A stretch of DNA of 45,042 nucleotides. Origin: a virus. A model generated the notes under the pieces. That model worked only from the letters and a program-made list of their open reading frames with translations, was not told the origin of the DNA and ran no database searches. The position numbers were made by a program, and so were the translations under genes. Positions within the stretch are counted from its first letter, which is position 1. Each line of letters starts with the position of its first letter. Below, in pieces: positions 37,555 through 45,042 of the stretch. The DNA is taken from positions 1 to 45,042 of the IMG/VR virus record IMGVR_UViG_3300028562_000004; one strand, 5' to 3'.

Positions 37555-38706
37555 ATGAAAATCGCCGTTATCGGCGCCGGCTTCTACGGCGCGACCCTAG
37601 CCCGTCTCGTTGCCGAAGCCGGGCACGAAGTCATGGTCTACGAGGCGGAGTCGTCGATCGGTGGCAACGCCAAGTCCCACTTCGATCCTAGGATCGGCAC
37701 TCATGTCTCGGACTACGGTGCCCACATATTCCACACGAACAGCGACCGCGTGTGGGACTTCGTGTCTCGCTTCGCCACCTTCAACGGCTACCGGCATTAC
37801 GTCAAGGGTTGGACTGGTACGAAGATGGTGGACCTGCCGTTCAACCTCAGCCTCTTCTCCCAGGTCCTGGGTATCACCACGCCTGCCGAGGCCCACACCT
37901 ACTTCAACCGCCTGGCCAGCCTCCAGAAAGAGAGCTATCGGCACGACGTGTCGACGGTCGAGGGCTGGTGTCTGGCCAACATCGGACCCGACCTCTACGA
38001 GACGGTGGTCAAGGACTACACGGAGAAGCAGTGGGGGCGTGCCTGCTCCGACCTCCCGGCCTCGATCATCCAGCGCCTCCCGATCCGTTTCACGTACGAC
38101 AACACGTACTTCCACAATGCGAAGTACCAGGGGATGCCTCTCAACGGTTACTCCAACATCATGGAGCAGATACTGAACCATCCATCCATCGTGGTGGTCA
38201 AGGACGCCGACGTTGGGCTTACCAATCTCTCGCTGATCGAAAAGAACGTCGACCGCGTGTTCTTCTCGGGTCCGGTCGACCGTCTATTCTCCTACGAAGA
38301 GGGTGTTCTGTCGTACAGGGGTCTTCGCTTTGAAGACGTCCTCGTCCCAAAGAGCGCGTCGCAAGGGGCGCCGGTGATCAACAACGTCGGTCGTGTAGTT
38401 CCTGGCATCGCACGGAGTGGCAGTACTCGAACCATCGAGCACAGTCTGTTCTACCCTGAGGCCCGCACCGAGAACCAGACGCGCACGCTGCTGACCCGCG
38501 AGTACCCAGCTCAGTGGGCACCTGGTGACAGGCCGTACTATCCGATCCGTGACGAGCAGAATCTTGCCCTGCACGAGCGGTACACCAAATTGTTGGATCA
38601 TCACCACCCGAAGGTCCGCCTCGGTGGACGCCTCGGGACCTATATGTACCTGGACATCGATCAAGCGGTTGGGCAGGCGATGTCCCACGCCAAGGAATTC
38701 CAATGA
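37555..38706 (+). CDS. glf: UDP-galactopyranose mutase, 383 aa
   Basis: Flavoenzyme converting UDP-galactopyranose to UDP-galactofuranose. FAD-binding IGAGFYGA at the N-terminus, then DYGAHIFHT, FNLSLFSQV, YTEKQWG, FTYDNTYFHNAKYQGMP, all characteristic of UGM; the C-terminus has the flavin/substrate region LGGRLGTYMYLDID. Full length (E. coli Glf is 367). Overlaps the sulfotransferase by four bases, so they form one transcription unit. Indicates that the phage makes a galactofuranose-containing product, on DNA, virion protein or host glycan. Confidence 0.92.
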   Translation: MKIAVIGAGFYGATLARLVAEAGHEVMVYEAESSIGGNAKSHFDPRIGTHVSDYGAHIFHTNSDRVWDFVSRFATFNGYRHYVKGWTGTKMVDLPFNLSLFSQVLGITTPAEAHTYFNRLASLQKESYRHDVSTVEGWCLANIGPDLYETVVKDYTEKQWGRACSDLPASIIQRLPIRFTYDNTYFHNAKYQGMPLNGYSNIMEQILNHPSIVVVKDADVGLTNLSLIEKNVDRVFFSGPVDRLFSYEEGVLSYRGLRFEDVLVPKSASQGAPVINNVGRVVPGIARSGSTRTIEHSLFYPEARTENQTRTLLTREYPAQWAPGDRPYYPIRDEQNLALHERYTKLLDHHHPKVRLGGRLGTYMYLDIDQAVGQAMSHAKEFQ

Positions 38707-39491
38707 TCATCAGCCAACGCCACGAGCTGGCTTTCGTACACAACCCTAAAGTGGGCGGCACGTCCATCCGCCAAGCCATCGGCCACCTCCACGACGGGCC
38801 CATCCCGTTCTGGCACCAGGACTGGGACCCGAACAGCGATCGCGTCGTCGATCTGGCCCATCTCACGGTCGACCAGTGGGACGACCCCGATGTGATCCCG
38901 GCCAACTACTTCACGTTCGGCTTCGTGCGGAACCCGTACACACGCTTCTGGTCGGCATTGAACGAATTCCTGCGCCGGCACGGCCAGTACATGCCGATCA
39001 CCAAGGATAACATCTCCATGATGCTGACGCCGGCCAACATCCGGTACGACTGGCGCTTCGTCCACTTCTGTCCGCAGCACGCGTTCTTCTACCAGGGCAA
39101 CCGCTGCCGCGTTGACTTCATCGGTCGTCAGGAACGGATGGAGCGCGACTGGGCTGCCGTCGCCGCGTTGACCGGCAACGTGATGCCAGCAGCGCTGCCC
39201 GAAGAGAAGGCCCGCGCCACCACGGCCGATCTGTACGACCCGGACCTCAAAGACCAGGCGTTTGTCCAGAATCTGATCAACCGGCTGTATCTCAAGGACT
39301 TCCAGCTGTTCGGTTATGACATGGTCGGCAACCTCGGCATCCGTGACGTACACGCTGATCGCATCGAAGTGATTCACAATCCGCTCCTCGTGCCGTGGTT
39401 CCACGGTCAAGAGCTCGGCGCCCTCTCATTCACGCCTGGTGAACGCAAGTCCCTGGAGGCACAACGTGCAACTATTCATCCTCAGTCGTGA
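38703..39491 (+). CDS. PAPS-dependent sulfotransferase, 262 aa
   Basis: Transfers sulfate from PAPS to a hydroxyl, usually of a carbohydrate. The 5'-phosphosulfate loop is FVHNPKVGGTSI at 11-22 and the 3'-phosphate-binding motif is FVRNPYTRFWSAL at about 74-86, with VDFIGRQERMERDW later, as in sulfotransferase-2-type enzymes. Such genes are uncommon in phages. Adjacent to UDP-galactopyranose mutase upstream and a glycosyltransferase downstream, so the acceptor is probably the same sugar. ATGA overlap with the mutase stop. Confidence 0.82.
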   Translation: MIISQRHELAFVHNPKVGGTSIRQAIGHLHDGPIPFWHQDWDPNSDRVVDLAHLTVDQWDDPDVIPANYFTFGFVRNPYTRFWSALNEFLRRHGQYMPITKDNISMMLTPANIRYDWRFVHFCPQHAFFYQGNRCRVDFIGRQERMERDWAAVAALTGNVMPAALPEEKARATTADLYDPDLKDQAFVQNLINRLYLKDFQLFGYDMVGNLGIRDVHADRIEVIHNPLLVPWFHGQELGALSFTPGERKSLEAQRATIHPQS

Positions 39492-40377
39492 CCGTTGGGA
39501 CTACAGTCCCACCGTCGACACGATGCCAGCCGAGGCCATGACCTTCGTGACCGTCATGGTGCCGAAGGACCAGTACAAGCAGTACCGTGCGAGCCCCAAC
39601 TTCAAGGGCCTGACCATCGAGTGCTGGCCCGACTACGTGGACTGCGTGCCTAAGAAGCGGCGCTATCTCTACGAGAAGGTGAAGGGTGCGTACATGGTGA
39701 TCGACGACGATCTTGGTATCCAGGTCTGGTCGAGCAGGGATCAGAAGTACGTGCCGGCCAACTCGAAGCCCACGTTGTTCATGTCGAAGCTGGATCGCAT
39801 GTGGGATCGCCTCGACACCGCCGACATCGGCACCGTCGGCGCCACCAACACCTTCATGGCGAGCAAGCGCATCAAGGAGAACGGTGGCCAGACGGTGTGG
39901 CCTGGTCTCGTTCCCTTCTGCTTCGCTGGCTTCGGCGCCGACCGACCCAAGATCAAGTGGCGTACCTTCTTCTTCACCGACATCGCTATGCCGATGCAAA
40001 TCATGAAGCAAGGTGGCACCTCGGTCACTGACTTTAGCATCGCCTACTCGATGCGGAACAACAAGAAGCTCCAGACTACTGGCACCAGCGTCTACCGCGA
40101 CGAGGCGACGATCAAGTACAGTGCACTGGCCTTGGCGAAGACGGTGCCCGGCCACGTCTTCGGCCTGAAAGATACTGGCAACAACGGCGGAGGCTGGTCG
40201 CTGCAGAAGACGTTCACCAGGCCGAACCTCAGTCGTAGCAACCAGTGGATCTCCGGATTTCTAGACCAGGAGGGACTAACCCATGTTCCACGTACTGTGG
40301 ACCTGACGTTGAAAACGCCGATGGCCGAGCTTTTCGCGAACTATAAAGAGAGTTGGGAACAAGCCCAGGAGGACTAG
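39466..40377 (+). CDS. GT-A glycosyltransferase, TET-associated-glycosyltransferase-like, 303 aa
   Basis: Begins with GTG 39466 seven bases after GGAGG (MQLFILSRDRWDYSPTVDTM). Followed by FVTVMVPKDQYKQYR, KKRRYLYEKVKGAYMVIDDD (D80-D82 is the metal-binding DxD), and TDIAMPMQIMKQGG. This order resembles TAGT enzymes, predicted to glycosylate hydroxymethyl-pyrimidines in phage DNA; the match is by pattern and is not certain. It overlaps the sulfotransferase by 26 bases and precedes the kinase and thymidylate-synthase-like genes, a context that fits DNA-base glycosylation. Confidence 0.65.
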   Translation: MQLFILSRDRWDYSPTVDTMPAEAMTFVTVMVPKDQYKQYRASPNFKGLTIECWPDYVDCVPKKRRYLYEKVKGAYMVIDDDLGIQVWSSRDQKYVPANSKPTLFMSKLDRMWDRLDTADIGTVGATNTFMASKRIKENGGQTVWPGLVPFCFAGFGADRPKIKWRTFFFTDIAMPMQIMKQGGTSVTDFSIAYSMRNNKKLQTTGTSVYRDEATIKYSALALAKTVPGHVFGLKDTGNNGGGWSLQKTFTRPNLSRSNQWISGFLDQEGLTHVPRTVDLTLKTPMAELFANYKESWEQAQED

Positions 40378-40986
40378 ATGCACAACGGATTCAGCGGCAC
40401 GTCGGCAGACGATCTGCCACCCAAAAGCCCCAGCCACGCTGGCCAAGAACGAATGCATGTGACGACCACTGTCATGGCTCCGGCCATCGTGATCCGCGGT
40501 CTTCCAGGCGTTGGCAAGACTACGCTGGCAAACGAGATCGTCCGTCAATTGAGGCGCGGTAGCTGCTCGATCGTCTACCCAGCATTCCACATCAACGCCG
40601 ACGTGGTGCGGGCCAGGCTCAACAGCGACCTGGGCTTCAGTCCCGCTGCCAGAGTGGAAAACGCACGCCGTATTGGCGCCGTGGCGGCAATGGCCCGTAT
40701 CAACGTCTGCGCACCTGTCATCGACTTCGTCATGCCTACCGGCGAGACGCTCGATGCGTTCACCGATGGCTTCGGCGGGAAGGAGTTCTCTGTCTTCACG
40801 CTGAACGGGCCTGCCGATTTCGAGACCCGCTTCGCCGACACCGGCAAGTTGTTCGAGACCGACCCCGTGACTCGTAGTACAAGGCACGGCCCAGCCGACC
40901 ATCGTCAGTTCTACTCCCTCCAACCCTTCGGCCGCGGCGATGTTCAACTCATCGCTGAGACCATCATCCAGCAGGTGTTCAAATGA
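40378..40986 (+). CDS. APS-kinase-like P-loop kinase, 202 aa
   Basis: Walker A GLPGVGKT at 41-48. The sequence HINADVVRARLNSDLGFS (71-88), then RVENARRIGAVAAMARI, closely follows APS kinase (CysC: DGDNVR..LN.DLGFS..DR.EN.RR...VA). The C-terminal half differs from CysC. Two readings: it makes PAPS for the sulfotransferase two genes upstream, or it is a base/nucleotide kinase of the 5-hmdU type feeding the enzyme at 32543. The N-terminal 33 residues are an extra flexible tail. GGAGG precedes ATG 40378; overlaps the next gene as ATGA. Confidence 0.8.
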   Translation: MHNGFSGTSADDLPPKSPSHAGQERMHVTTTVMAPAIVIRGLPGVGKTTLANEIVRQLRRGSCSIVYPAFHINADVVRARLNSDLGFSPAARVENARRIGAVAAMARINVCAPVIDFVMPTGETLDAFTDGFGGKEFSVFTLNGPADFETRFADTGKLFETDPVTRSTRHGPADHRQFYSLQPFGRGDVQLIAETIIQQVFK

Positions 40987-42131
40987 GCCAAGCTACCGTT
41001 CTCGCCATCGCCCCGACCTCCGGTGCCGATTCCGCCCTCCGCCAAGCTGTCGAGATGGCGATCCAAGGTCGTCACACGATCGACATGCCGAGCCGCAACG
41101 GCCCGGTGCGCCGCTTCAACCGCCCGGTCGTCACGTGCTGGACCAACCCGGTGGATCGCATCGTCTGGTCGAAGACGCGCGACGTCAACCCGTTTCTGCA
41201 CTTCATCGAAGCGGCGTGGATGCTTGCCGGCCGCAACGACGTGGAACTCGCGGCGTACCTCGCCCCGAACATGAAGAACTACAGCGACGACGGCGAGACG
41301 CTGCACGGTGCCTACGGCTTCCGTTGGCGCGAGTGGTTCGGCTTCGATCAGCTGACGGCCCTGATCGGCGAGCTGAAGTCCAACCGCGAGACCAGGCGCT
41401 GCGTCCTGCAGATGTGGGACGGCCACGACGATCTGGGCACTGCGCTCAAGGGAGGACGCGATCTTCCTTGCAATACCGCGATCTACTTCGATCCGTGCGG
41501 CGACGAGCTGAACATGACTGTGACCTGCCGCAGTAACGACGCGGTCTGGGGCTGCTACGGCGCCAACGTGGTCCACATGTCGATCCTCCACGAGTACGTG
41601 GCGGCCGTCACCGGCTTCAAGCTCGGCACCTACTACCAGATGTCGAACAACCTCCACTTCTACCTGGAAAACGATGTCACGAAGCGGGTGATGGACTACG
41701 AGAACGCGGACAACGACGTGCTCTCCAAGTGGGACCCGACGAACGCTGAGCAGCTCGGCAGTCCAGCCTTCCTCACCAGCTACGGATTCCCGGCATTCGG
41801 CGGCGAAACGCTGTTCCATGATCTGAACCCCGACCTCAGCGACGAGGTACTGGCTGACGCGCTGAACGACGCGTGCTCCACCTTCGTGGGCAAGGAGCTG
41901 GTCGGCATCAGCGACGGCGAGACCCACTACTTCAACGTCCTGCACGCGATGATGGACGGCTTCACCATCTACAGGACGCAGGGTGCGAACGCCGGCGCCG
42001 AGTACCTCGAGAGCTGTATGGTCCACAGCCAGTGGATCCTGTCGGCCATCCTGTGGCTCAAGCGTCGTCCCAGCTACAAGGTGCCCGTGACCAGTGACAC
42101 GAGCGGCAACCAGCCTGTGACGGGGGCGTGA
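40983..42131 (+). CDS. Thymidylate-synthase-fold enzyme, candidate dUMP hydroxymethylase, 382 aa
   Basis: Nucleotide-binding and catalytic parts are recognisable: RFNRP...DRIVWSKTRDVNPF, LHGAYGFRWR, the catalytic cysteine C163 in DLPCNT, RSND (R183, S184, D186) and a GAN Asn (N195) that would read the pyrimidine as uracil rather than cytosine. LPCN in place of the LPPCH of classic ThyA occurs in pyrimidine hydroxymethylases. Longer than ThyA (264) with inserts and a C-terminal extension. Predicted to make 5-hydroxymethyl-dUMP or dTMP; the former fits the modification genes nearby but is inference. Confidence 0.82.
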   Translation: MSQATVLAIAPTSGADSALRQAVEMAIQGRHTIDMPSRNGPVRRFNRPVVTCWTNPVDRIVWSKTRDVNPFLHFIEAAWMLAGRNDVELAAYLAPNMKNYSDDGETLHGAYGFRWREWFGFDQLTALIGELKSNRETRRCVLQMWDGHDDLGTALKGGRDLPCNTAIYFDPCGDELNMTVTCRSNDAVWGCYGANVVHMSILHEYVAAVTGFKLGTYYQMSNNLHFYLENDVTKRVMDYENADNDVLSKWDPTNAEQLGSPAFLTSYGFPAFGGETLFHDLNPDLSDEVLADALNDACSTFVGKELVGISDGETHYFNVLHAMMDGFTIYRTQGANAGAEYLESCMVHSQWILSAILWLKRRPSYKVPVTSDTSGNQPVTGA

Positions 42132-42478
42132 TGGACACAGCCCATACACGCAAGGTCATTGCCATCACGGTTGGTGATGAGAACTACGAACCCACAAGCG
42201 AGGAGTTGCAGAACATAGTCGAGATGTTCATGAACGCTAAACTCGATCCAGCCGGTGGATTCATCAGTGTCAAATTTCCGTACCGTGCCCGCATTCTTAA
42301 CATCACTGGCAACGAGGCTGTCGTGGCATCAACAGGCTGGCTATCTGACGACGACATCAAGGCGTGTGTCAGCGCCTACACCCAAGTCTCTCTGAATAAC
42401 CTCTTCAACGCACATCCGGAGATCGACGGTGTGGCTGCCTTCAGGGCTGAGCTTGACAAGCGCATGAACCAGGACTAG
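42131..42478 (+). CDS. Hypothetical protein, 115 aa
   Basis: ATG 42131 overlaps the previous TGA as TGATG; a GTG one codon upstream is an alternative. Alpha/beta (VIAITVGDENYEPTSEELQ, FISVKFPYRARILNITG, AAFRAELDKRMNQD). Lower GC than its neighbours, perhaps recently acquired. Not recognised. Confidence 0.5.
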   Translation: MDTAHTRKVIAITVGDENYEPTSEELQNIVEMFMNAKLDPAGGFISVKFPYRARILNITGNEAVVASTGWLSDDDIKACVSAYTQVSLNNLFNAHPEIDGVAAFRAELDKRMNQD

Positions 42479-42481
42479 GCA

Positions 42482-43120
42482 ATGGATCCCTACAAGGTAC
42501 TCGATGTCGAGCCGACTGCTACGATCGAGGAGATACGGCTCGCCTACAAGCGGCTTGCCCGTCAGTTCCATCCTGACGTGAGTACCGAGCCCGACCACGA
42601 ACAGCGCATAAAAGAGATCAACGCAGCCTGGGAAATCCTCGGATCGGAAGATCGGAGAGCCAAGTTCGACTCGACCGGAAGCACGGGCCAGGAGAGGACA
42701 ATCGATGAGGAGGCACTCGATCATCTGACCCGACTTCTTGCCTCGGCCTTGGACAATAACGTACCTGATCCTGTTGAGGCGGCAAACCACCTGATCGTGA
42801 TCAACCTTGCGCAGTCGCACGAATGCACCGCCAACTTGAAGAAGAGAATGGTGGCGCTCGAGGCCTACTCCAGAAGGATCAGGTCCAAGACCAAGGGTGA
42901 TCAGCACGTTGTGGCGGCCCTGATAGCGGATCGGATCAAGGTTTGTCAGAAAGGACTGGAGCAGAACGCTCGTGGTCGAGAAGTTCTGACCCATGCCCAA
43001 CTGTTGCTGACCGATCTCGAGTTTGTTGCCGACACGGTTGTAAACCCTGAGTCGACAATCATCTCCTCCATCGCGTTCAATCCTCAGATCTTCACCATCC
43101 GTTACTCGAACACCAAATGA
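42482..43120 (+). CDS. J-domain (DnaJ-like) co-chaperone, 212 aa
   Basis: N-terminal J domain: MDPYKVLDVEPTATIEEIRLAYKRLARQFHPDV, with HPD at 29-31, then INAAWEILGSEDRRAKFD. J domains stimulate Hsp70 (DnaK) ATPase. The Gly/Phe, zinc and C-terminal domains of DnaJ are missing; the rest is helical and unrecognised. It probably recruits host DnaK for phage replication-complex or virion work, as lambda P/DnaJ precedents suggest (inference). Lower GC than its neighbours. Confidence 0.82.
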   Translation: MDPYKVLDVEPTATIEEIRLAYKRLARQFHPDVSTEPDHEQRIKEINAAWEILGSEDRRAKFDSTGSTGQERTIDEEALDHLTRLLASALDNNVPDPVEAANHLIVINLAQSHECTANLKKRMVALEAYSRRIRSKTKGDQHVVAALIADRIKVCQKGLEQNARGREVLTHAQLLLTDLEFVADTVVNPESTIISSIAFNPQIFTIRYSNTK

Positions 43121-43139
43121 ATAGCAAGGACTGACCAAT

Positions 43140-43772
43140 ATGGATCCCGCATTCACCCTACTCCTGCACGGGGTGGAGACCAAACGTTTCCACACCGTGG
43201 CAACCATCCGCAACGAGACGGTCGGTCATCACCATGGACTGGTCGTCGGCCTCATGGCCATTGCCTACCCATCCATCCGTGCCGACGTGATGCGCTACGC
43301 CGCGCTGCACGATCTGGCCGAGCACGTGACTGGCGATCCGCCGTCAACGGTCAAGCGAGCGCATCCAGAGGTCAAGACAGCATTCGATCTGCTGGAAGAA
43401 AGCGTGTATCGTCAGGCGACGATCGAGATGCCTATCCTCTCGCGATTCGAACACGTCGCATTCAAGCGCTGTGACAACGTGGCCGGCATGATGAGTTGTC
43501 TCAGGGAGTACATGCTTGGGAACACGCCGATTCTCGAGCAGTTCCGGAACTTCCTTTCGTACTACACGTTGCAGCGCGAGGGTGTGACACAAGAGCTGAC
43601 TCTACTCGCGATGAAGGACTACTGGGCCCCATACCTCCAGGGTAACTTGCTGCTCGACAAGCTGGTGTCCGACATGGACCTGAGTGTTGGCGGCAATGGC
43701 TACGCCGAACACTGGACCCCAGCCGTCGCTAGAAAGATGGAAGAGCGCCGCACTGGAATCAGGTTGCTGTGA
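43140..43772 (+). CDS. HD-domain (YfbR-like) nucleotide phosphohydrolase, 210 aa
   Basis: RFHTVATIRNETVGHHHGLVVGL, then AALHDLAEHVTGDPP: R16/H18, H30 area, HD at 57-58, E61 and D66 match the YfbR/5'-nucleotidase branch that also includes the phage dATP triphosphohydrolase DatZ. These enzymes dephosphorylate (d)NMPs or dNTPs. In a hypermodifying phage the natural role would be removing dTTP or dTMP, or an equivalent, so that the modified precursor is used (inference). AAGGACTGACCAAT precedes ATG 43140. Confidence 0.75.
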   Translation: MDPAFTLLLHGVETKRFHTVATIRNETVGHHHGLVVGLMAIAYPSIRADVMRYAALHDLAEHVTGDPPSTVKRAHPEVKTAFDLLEESVYRQATIEMPILSRFEHVAFKRCDNVAGMMSCLREYMLGNTPILEQFRNFLSYYTLQREGVTQELTLLAMKDYWAPYLQGNLLLDKLVSDMDLSVGGNGYAEHWTPAVARKMEERRTGIRLL

Positions 43773-43786
43773 TAACAAGGAACACC

Positions 43787-44077
43787 ATGAGCTGCGAATG
43801 CTACCCGCCTCTGAGGCCGATGTCTTCAGCACCGAAAGATGGTACTCCCATCCTGGCTTCATTTCCTACTAGTGACCACCCAAGATCAGACTTCGGTAGG
43901 AACGACGTGCGTGTTATCAGGTGGTCAGGATGGGGCGGTGGAGTCTGGGACAATGACAGCGGGCATCATCTCAGTGGTGAAGATCCAATCGGTTGGCGCC
44001 CACTTCCGCCTGCTGAAGTGGGCTACTGGCAAATATCCGCCGACAGTCCCTACACGAAGACTTGGGTCAAGACCTGA
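43787..44077 (+). CDS. DUF551-like small protein, 96 aa
   Basis: ATG 43787 after AAGGAACACC is preferred to the upstream in-frame GTG. The pattern MSSAPKDGTPILASF, VRVIRWSGWGGG, PIGWRPLPPAE is the DUF551-type short domain common in phages, of unknown function. Cys-containing start (MSCECYPPL). Confidence 0.6.
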   Translation: MSCECYPPLRPMSSAPKDGTPILASFPTSDHPRSDFGRNDVRVIRWSGWGGGVWDNDSGHHLSGEDPIGWRPLPPAEVGYWQISADSPYTKTWVKT

Positions 44078-44086
44078 GCACAACGG

Positions 44087-44119
44087 AACGGCACCCATCG
44101 TGATTGATGAGGTGCCGTT
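44087..44119 (+). terminator. 9-bp hairpin after the DUF551-like gene
   Basis: AACGGCACC and GGTGCCGTT flank a 15-base loop, followed by GTTCGTCTTGG, a mild U-rich tail. It separates the operon from the last gene. A second short GGGG-AAT-CCCC hairpin lies at about 44133-44143. Confidence 0.6.
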
Positions 44120-44174
44120 GTTCGTCTTGGGACCGGGGAATCCCCAATTTTATGCCAACGTGCAAGGACCCAAG

Positions 44175-45042
44175 ATGGAAAACGAACTCCAAGTCTACAA
44201 GCTGAGTGCCAGTCAGCTAACCAATCTGCTGCAGATCCTCGGTGCTCTCGTGGCCGACTACATCTCGAACCCAAATGGGCCGATGGACGCGAGTCTTCGG
44301 CCCTATGTCAGGACTGTCCTCGACTGGAAAGCCCTTCCGGGACTCAAGCCAGCGATTGCGGCCTGCATAAAGGGTGGGGACAAGCTGGAAGCGCTGGTCG
44401 AGCTCGGCAACGAGCTGAAGGCGGCGATGCCCGGCTTCAAGAACAACCGTGCCTTCACGACGCCCGAGCTGACGATGCTTCGCGCGCTCCGTGTCTACTT
44501 GAGCACCGACAGCGAGCCGGCCCTCAACTACATCCGCAAGAACGCGAGTGTGTTCGGATCACCAGAGCTCGCCGCCGTCTTCCTGCCTCCGATCCCGAAG
44601 GCGGACAACAAGGCGCTGCGTCGTGCCGTCCAGTCGCTCGTCGGCCGTGACGGTACTCACCTGACGAAGACCGAGTCGGACATGCTGAAGGAGACGAACC
44701 CCGATCAGCACGGGAAGTACGTCCAGCTGCGCAAGGCCCACAACGCCGAGTTCAAGGCCACGGTCACGACCTACGTCCGTCAGTCGGGTAAGGACAAGGT
44801 CCCGTATCAGCAGCTCTACAAGTACATCGTGGGACAGGGTTTCACCCACTCACTGGTTCCCGGCTTCACTGGACTTGTGGACGACCAGGGGAACTGGTAC
44901 ACCGACAAGGGCGAGAAGATCGGTGGCGTCCCCAACCTGCAGACCTACACGCACGTCGTCATGAACGACGGCAAGGATCCGGAAGCCAACTGGGTCTTCA
45001 AGGCGTTCAAGGCTGACGGCGGTTACGCCTACGCATATACGG
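44175..45042 (+). CDS. Large hypothetical protein, partial (runs off the right edge)
   Basis: ATG 44175 (MENELQVYKLSASQLTNLL) follows AAGGACCCAAG, and the frame stays open for 289 codons to the edge. Helical first half (LVADYISNPNGPMDASL, ELKAAMPGFKNN, ALRVYLSTDSEPALNYI), then a mixed region (FTHSLVPGFTGLVDDQGNWYTDKGEKIGG, MNDGKDPEANWVFKAF). Steady codon use and no stop show it is real. Family not recognised from the visible part. Confidence 0.7.
   Translation, partial: MENELQVYKLSASQLTNLLQILGALVADYISNPNGPMDASLRPYVRTVLDWKALPGLKPAIAACIKGGDKLEALVELGNELKAAMPGFKNNRAFTTPELTMLRALRVYLSTDSEPALNYIRKNASVFGSPELAAVFLPPIPKADNKALRRAVQSLVGRDGTHLTKTESDMLKETNPDQHGKYVQLRKAHNAEFKATVTTYVRQSGKDKVPYQQLYKYIVGQGFTHSLVPGFTGLVDDQGNWYTDKGEKIGGVPNLQTYTHVVMNDGKDPEANWVFKAFKADGGYAYAYT

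Noticed and set aside
40983-42131. Simple call as a standard host-like thymidylate synthase
   Set aside because: The protein is much longer than ThyA, has LPCN instead of LPPCH at the catalytic cysteine, and sits among modification genes. A plain dTMP synthase remains possible but is not the preferred reading.
40944-42149. 401-codon minus-strand frame opposite the thymidylate-synthase-like gene
   Set aside because: Shadow frame; the plus-strand gene carries the catalytic motifs.
1-45042. CRISPR array, integrase, transposase or attachment site
   Set aside because: No regularly spaced repeats and no recombinase motifs were seen; the repeats present are iterons, leader copies and one 16-bp tandem duplication.

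Overview
The window is a dense, almost intergenic-free stretch of a large tailed bacteriophage (Caudoviricetes) genome with roughly 58-60 percent GC, most likely infecting a proteobacterium. The evidence is ATGA/GTGA/TGATG stop-start overlaps, many tiny hypothetical genes, a phage-style replication set (PolA-type polymerase with a fused N-terminal domain, NAD-dependent ligase, DnaG-like primase, Dda/RecD-like helicase, Mre11-type nuclease) and thymidylate-synthase-like and MazG-like nucleotide enzymes. No capsid, tail, terminase, tRNA, integrase or CRISPR features were recognised. The host and the exact phage genus cannot be read from the sequence.

Layout. Positions 1-19007 are transcribed leftward (minus strand). 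This arm runs from small accessory genes (an AP2-like DNA-binding protein, winged-helix proteins, a four-member paralogous family of small proteins, membrane-anchored cysteine-pair proteins) through an NAD-dependent DNA ligase, then a NADAR (YbiA-like) protein, a Dda/RecD-like helicase and a large SF2-like helicase. Positions 19008-19576 form a 570-base divergent intergenic region packed with structure: 12-base iterons in both orientations, four abutting hairpins capped by GNA/GNNA loops, direct repeats and a promoter-like GTAAATA box. It is the best candidate here for a replication origin or master control region. From 19577 to the right edge everything is on the plus strand: Mre11-type nuclease, polymerase, primase, an RlaP-like nucleotidyltransferase, an ATP-grasp protein, a MazG-like pyrophosphatase, and then a modification region.

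The most interesting content is a predicted DNA-modification and sugar/sulfate region spread over about 32.5-43.8 kb. It contains a helical protein of the 5-hmdU-DNA-kinase / alpha-glutamyl-putrescinyl-thymine pyrophosphorylase superfamily, a GT-B glycosyltransferase with a lysine/alanine-rich tail, UDP-galactopyranose mutase, a PAPS-type sulfotransferase, a GT-A glycosyltransferase resembling the TET-associated glycosyltransferases, an APS-kinase-like P-loop kinase, a thymidylate-synthase-fold enzyme (candidate dUMP hydroxymethylase) and an HD phosphohydrolase. Read together these suggest thymine/uracil-derived hypermodified DNA, possibly glycosylated and perhaps sulfated. An alternative is that the sugar and sulfate enzymes decorate a virion or cell-surface glycan.

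Expression clues: a recurring GTAAATA box lies 32-46 bases upstream of four genes on both strands, resembling the T4-type late-promoter core. UUCG-loop hairpins separate some minus-strand genes. Two gene pairs are fused in frame with no stop codon between them; one fusion is explained exactly by a 16-bp tandem duplication that removed an ancestral ATGA stop-start overlap.
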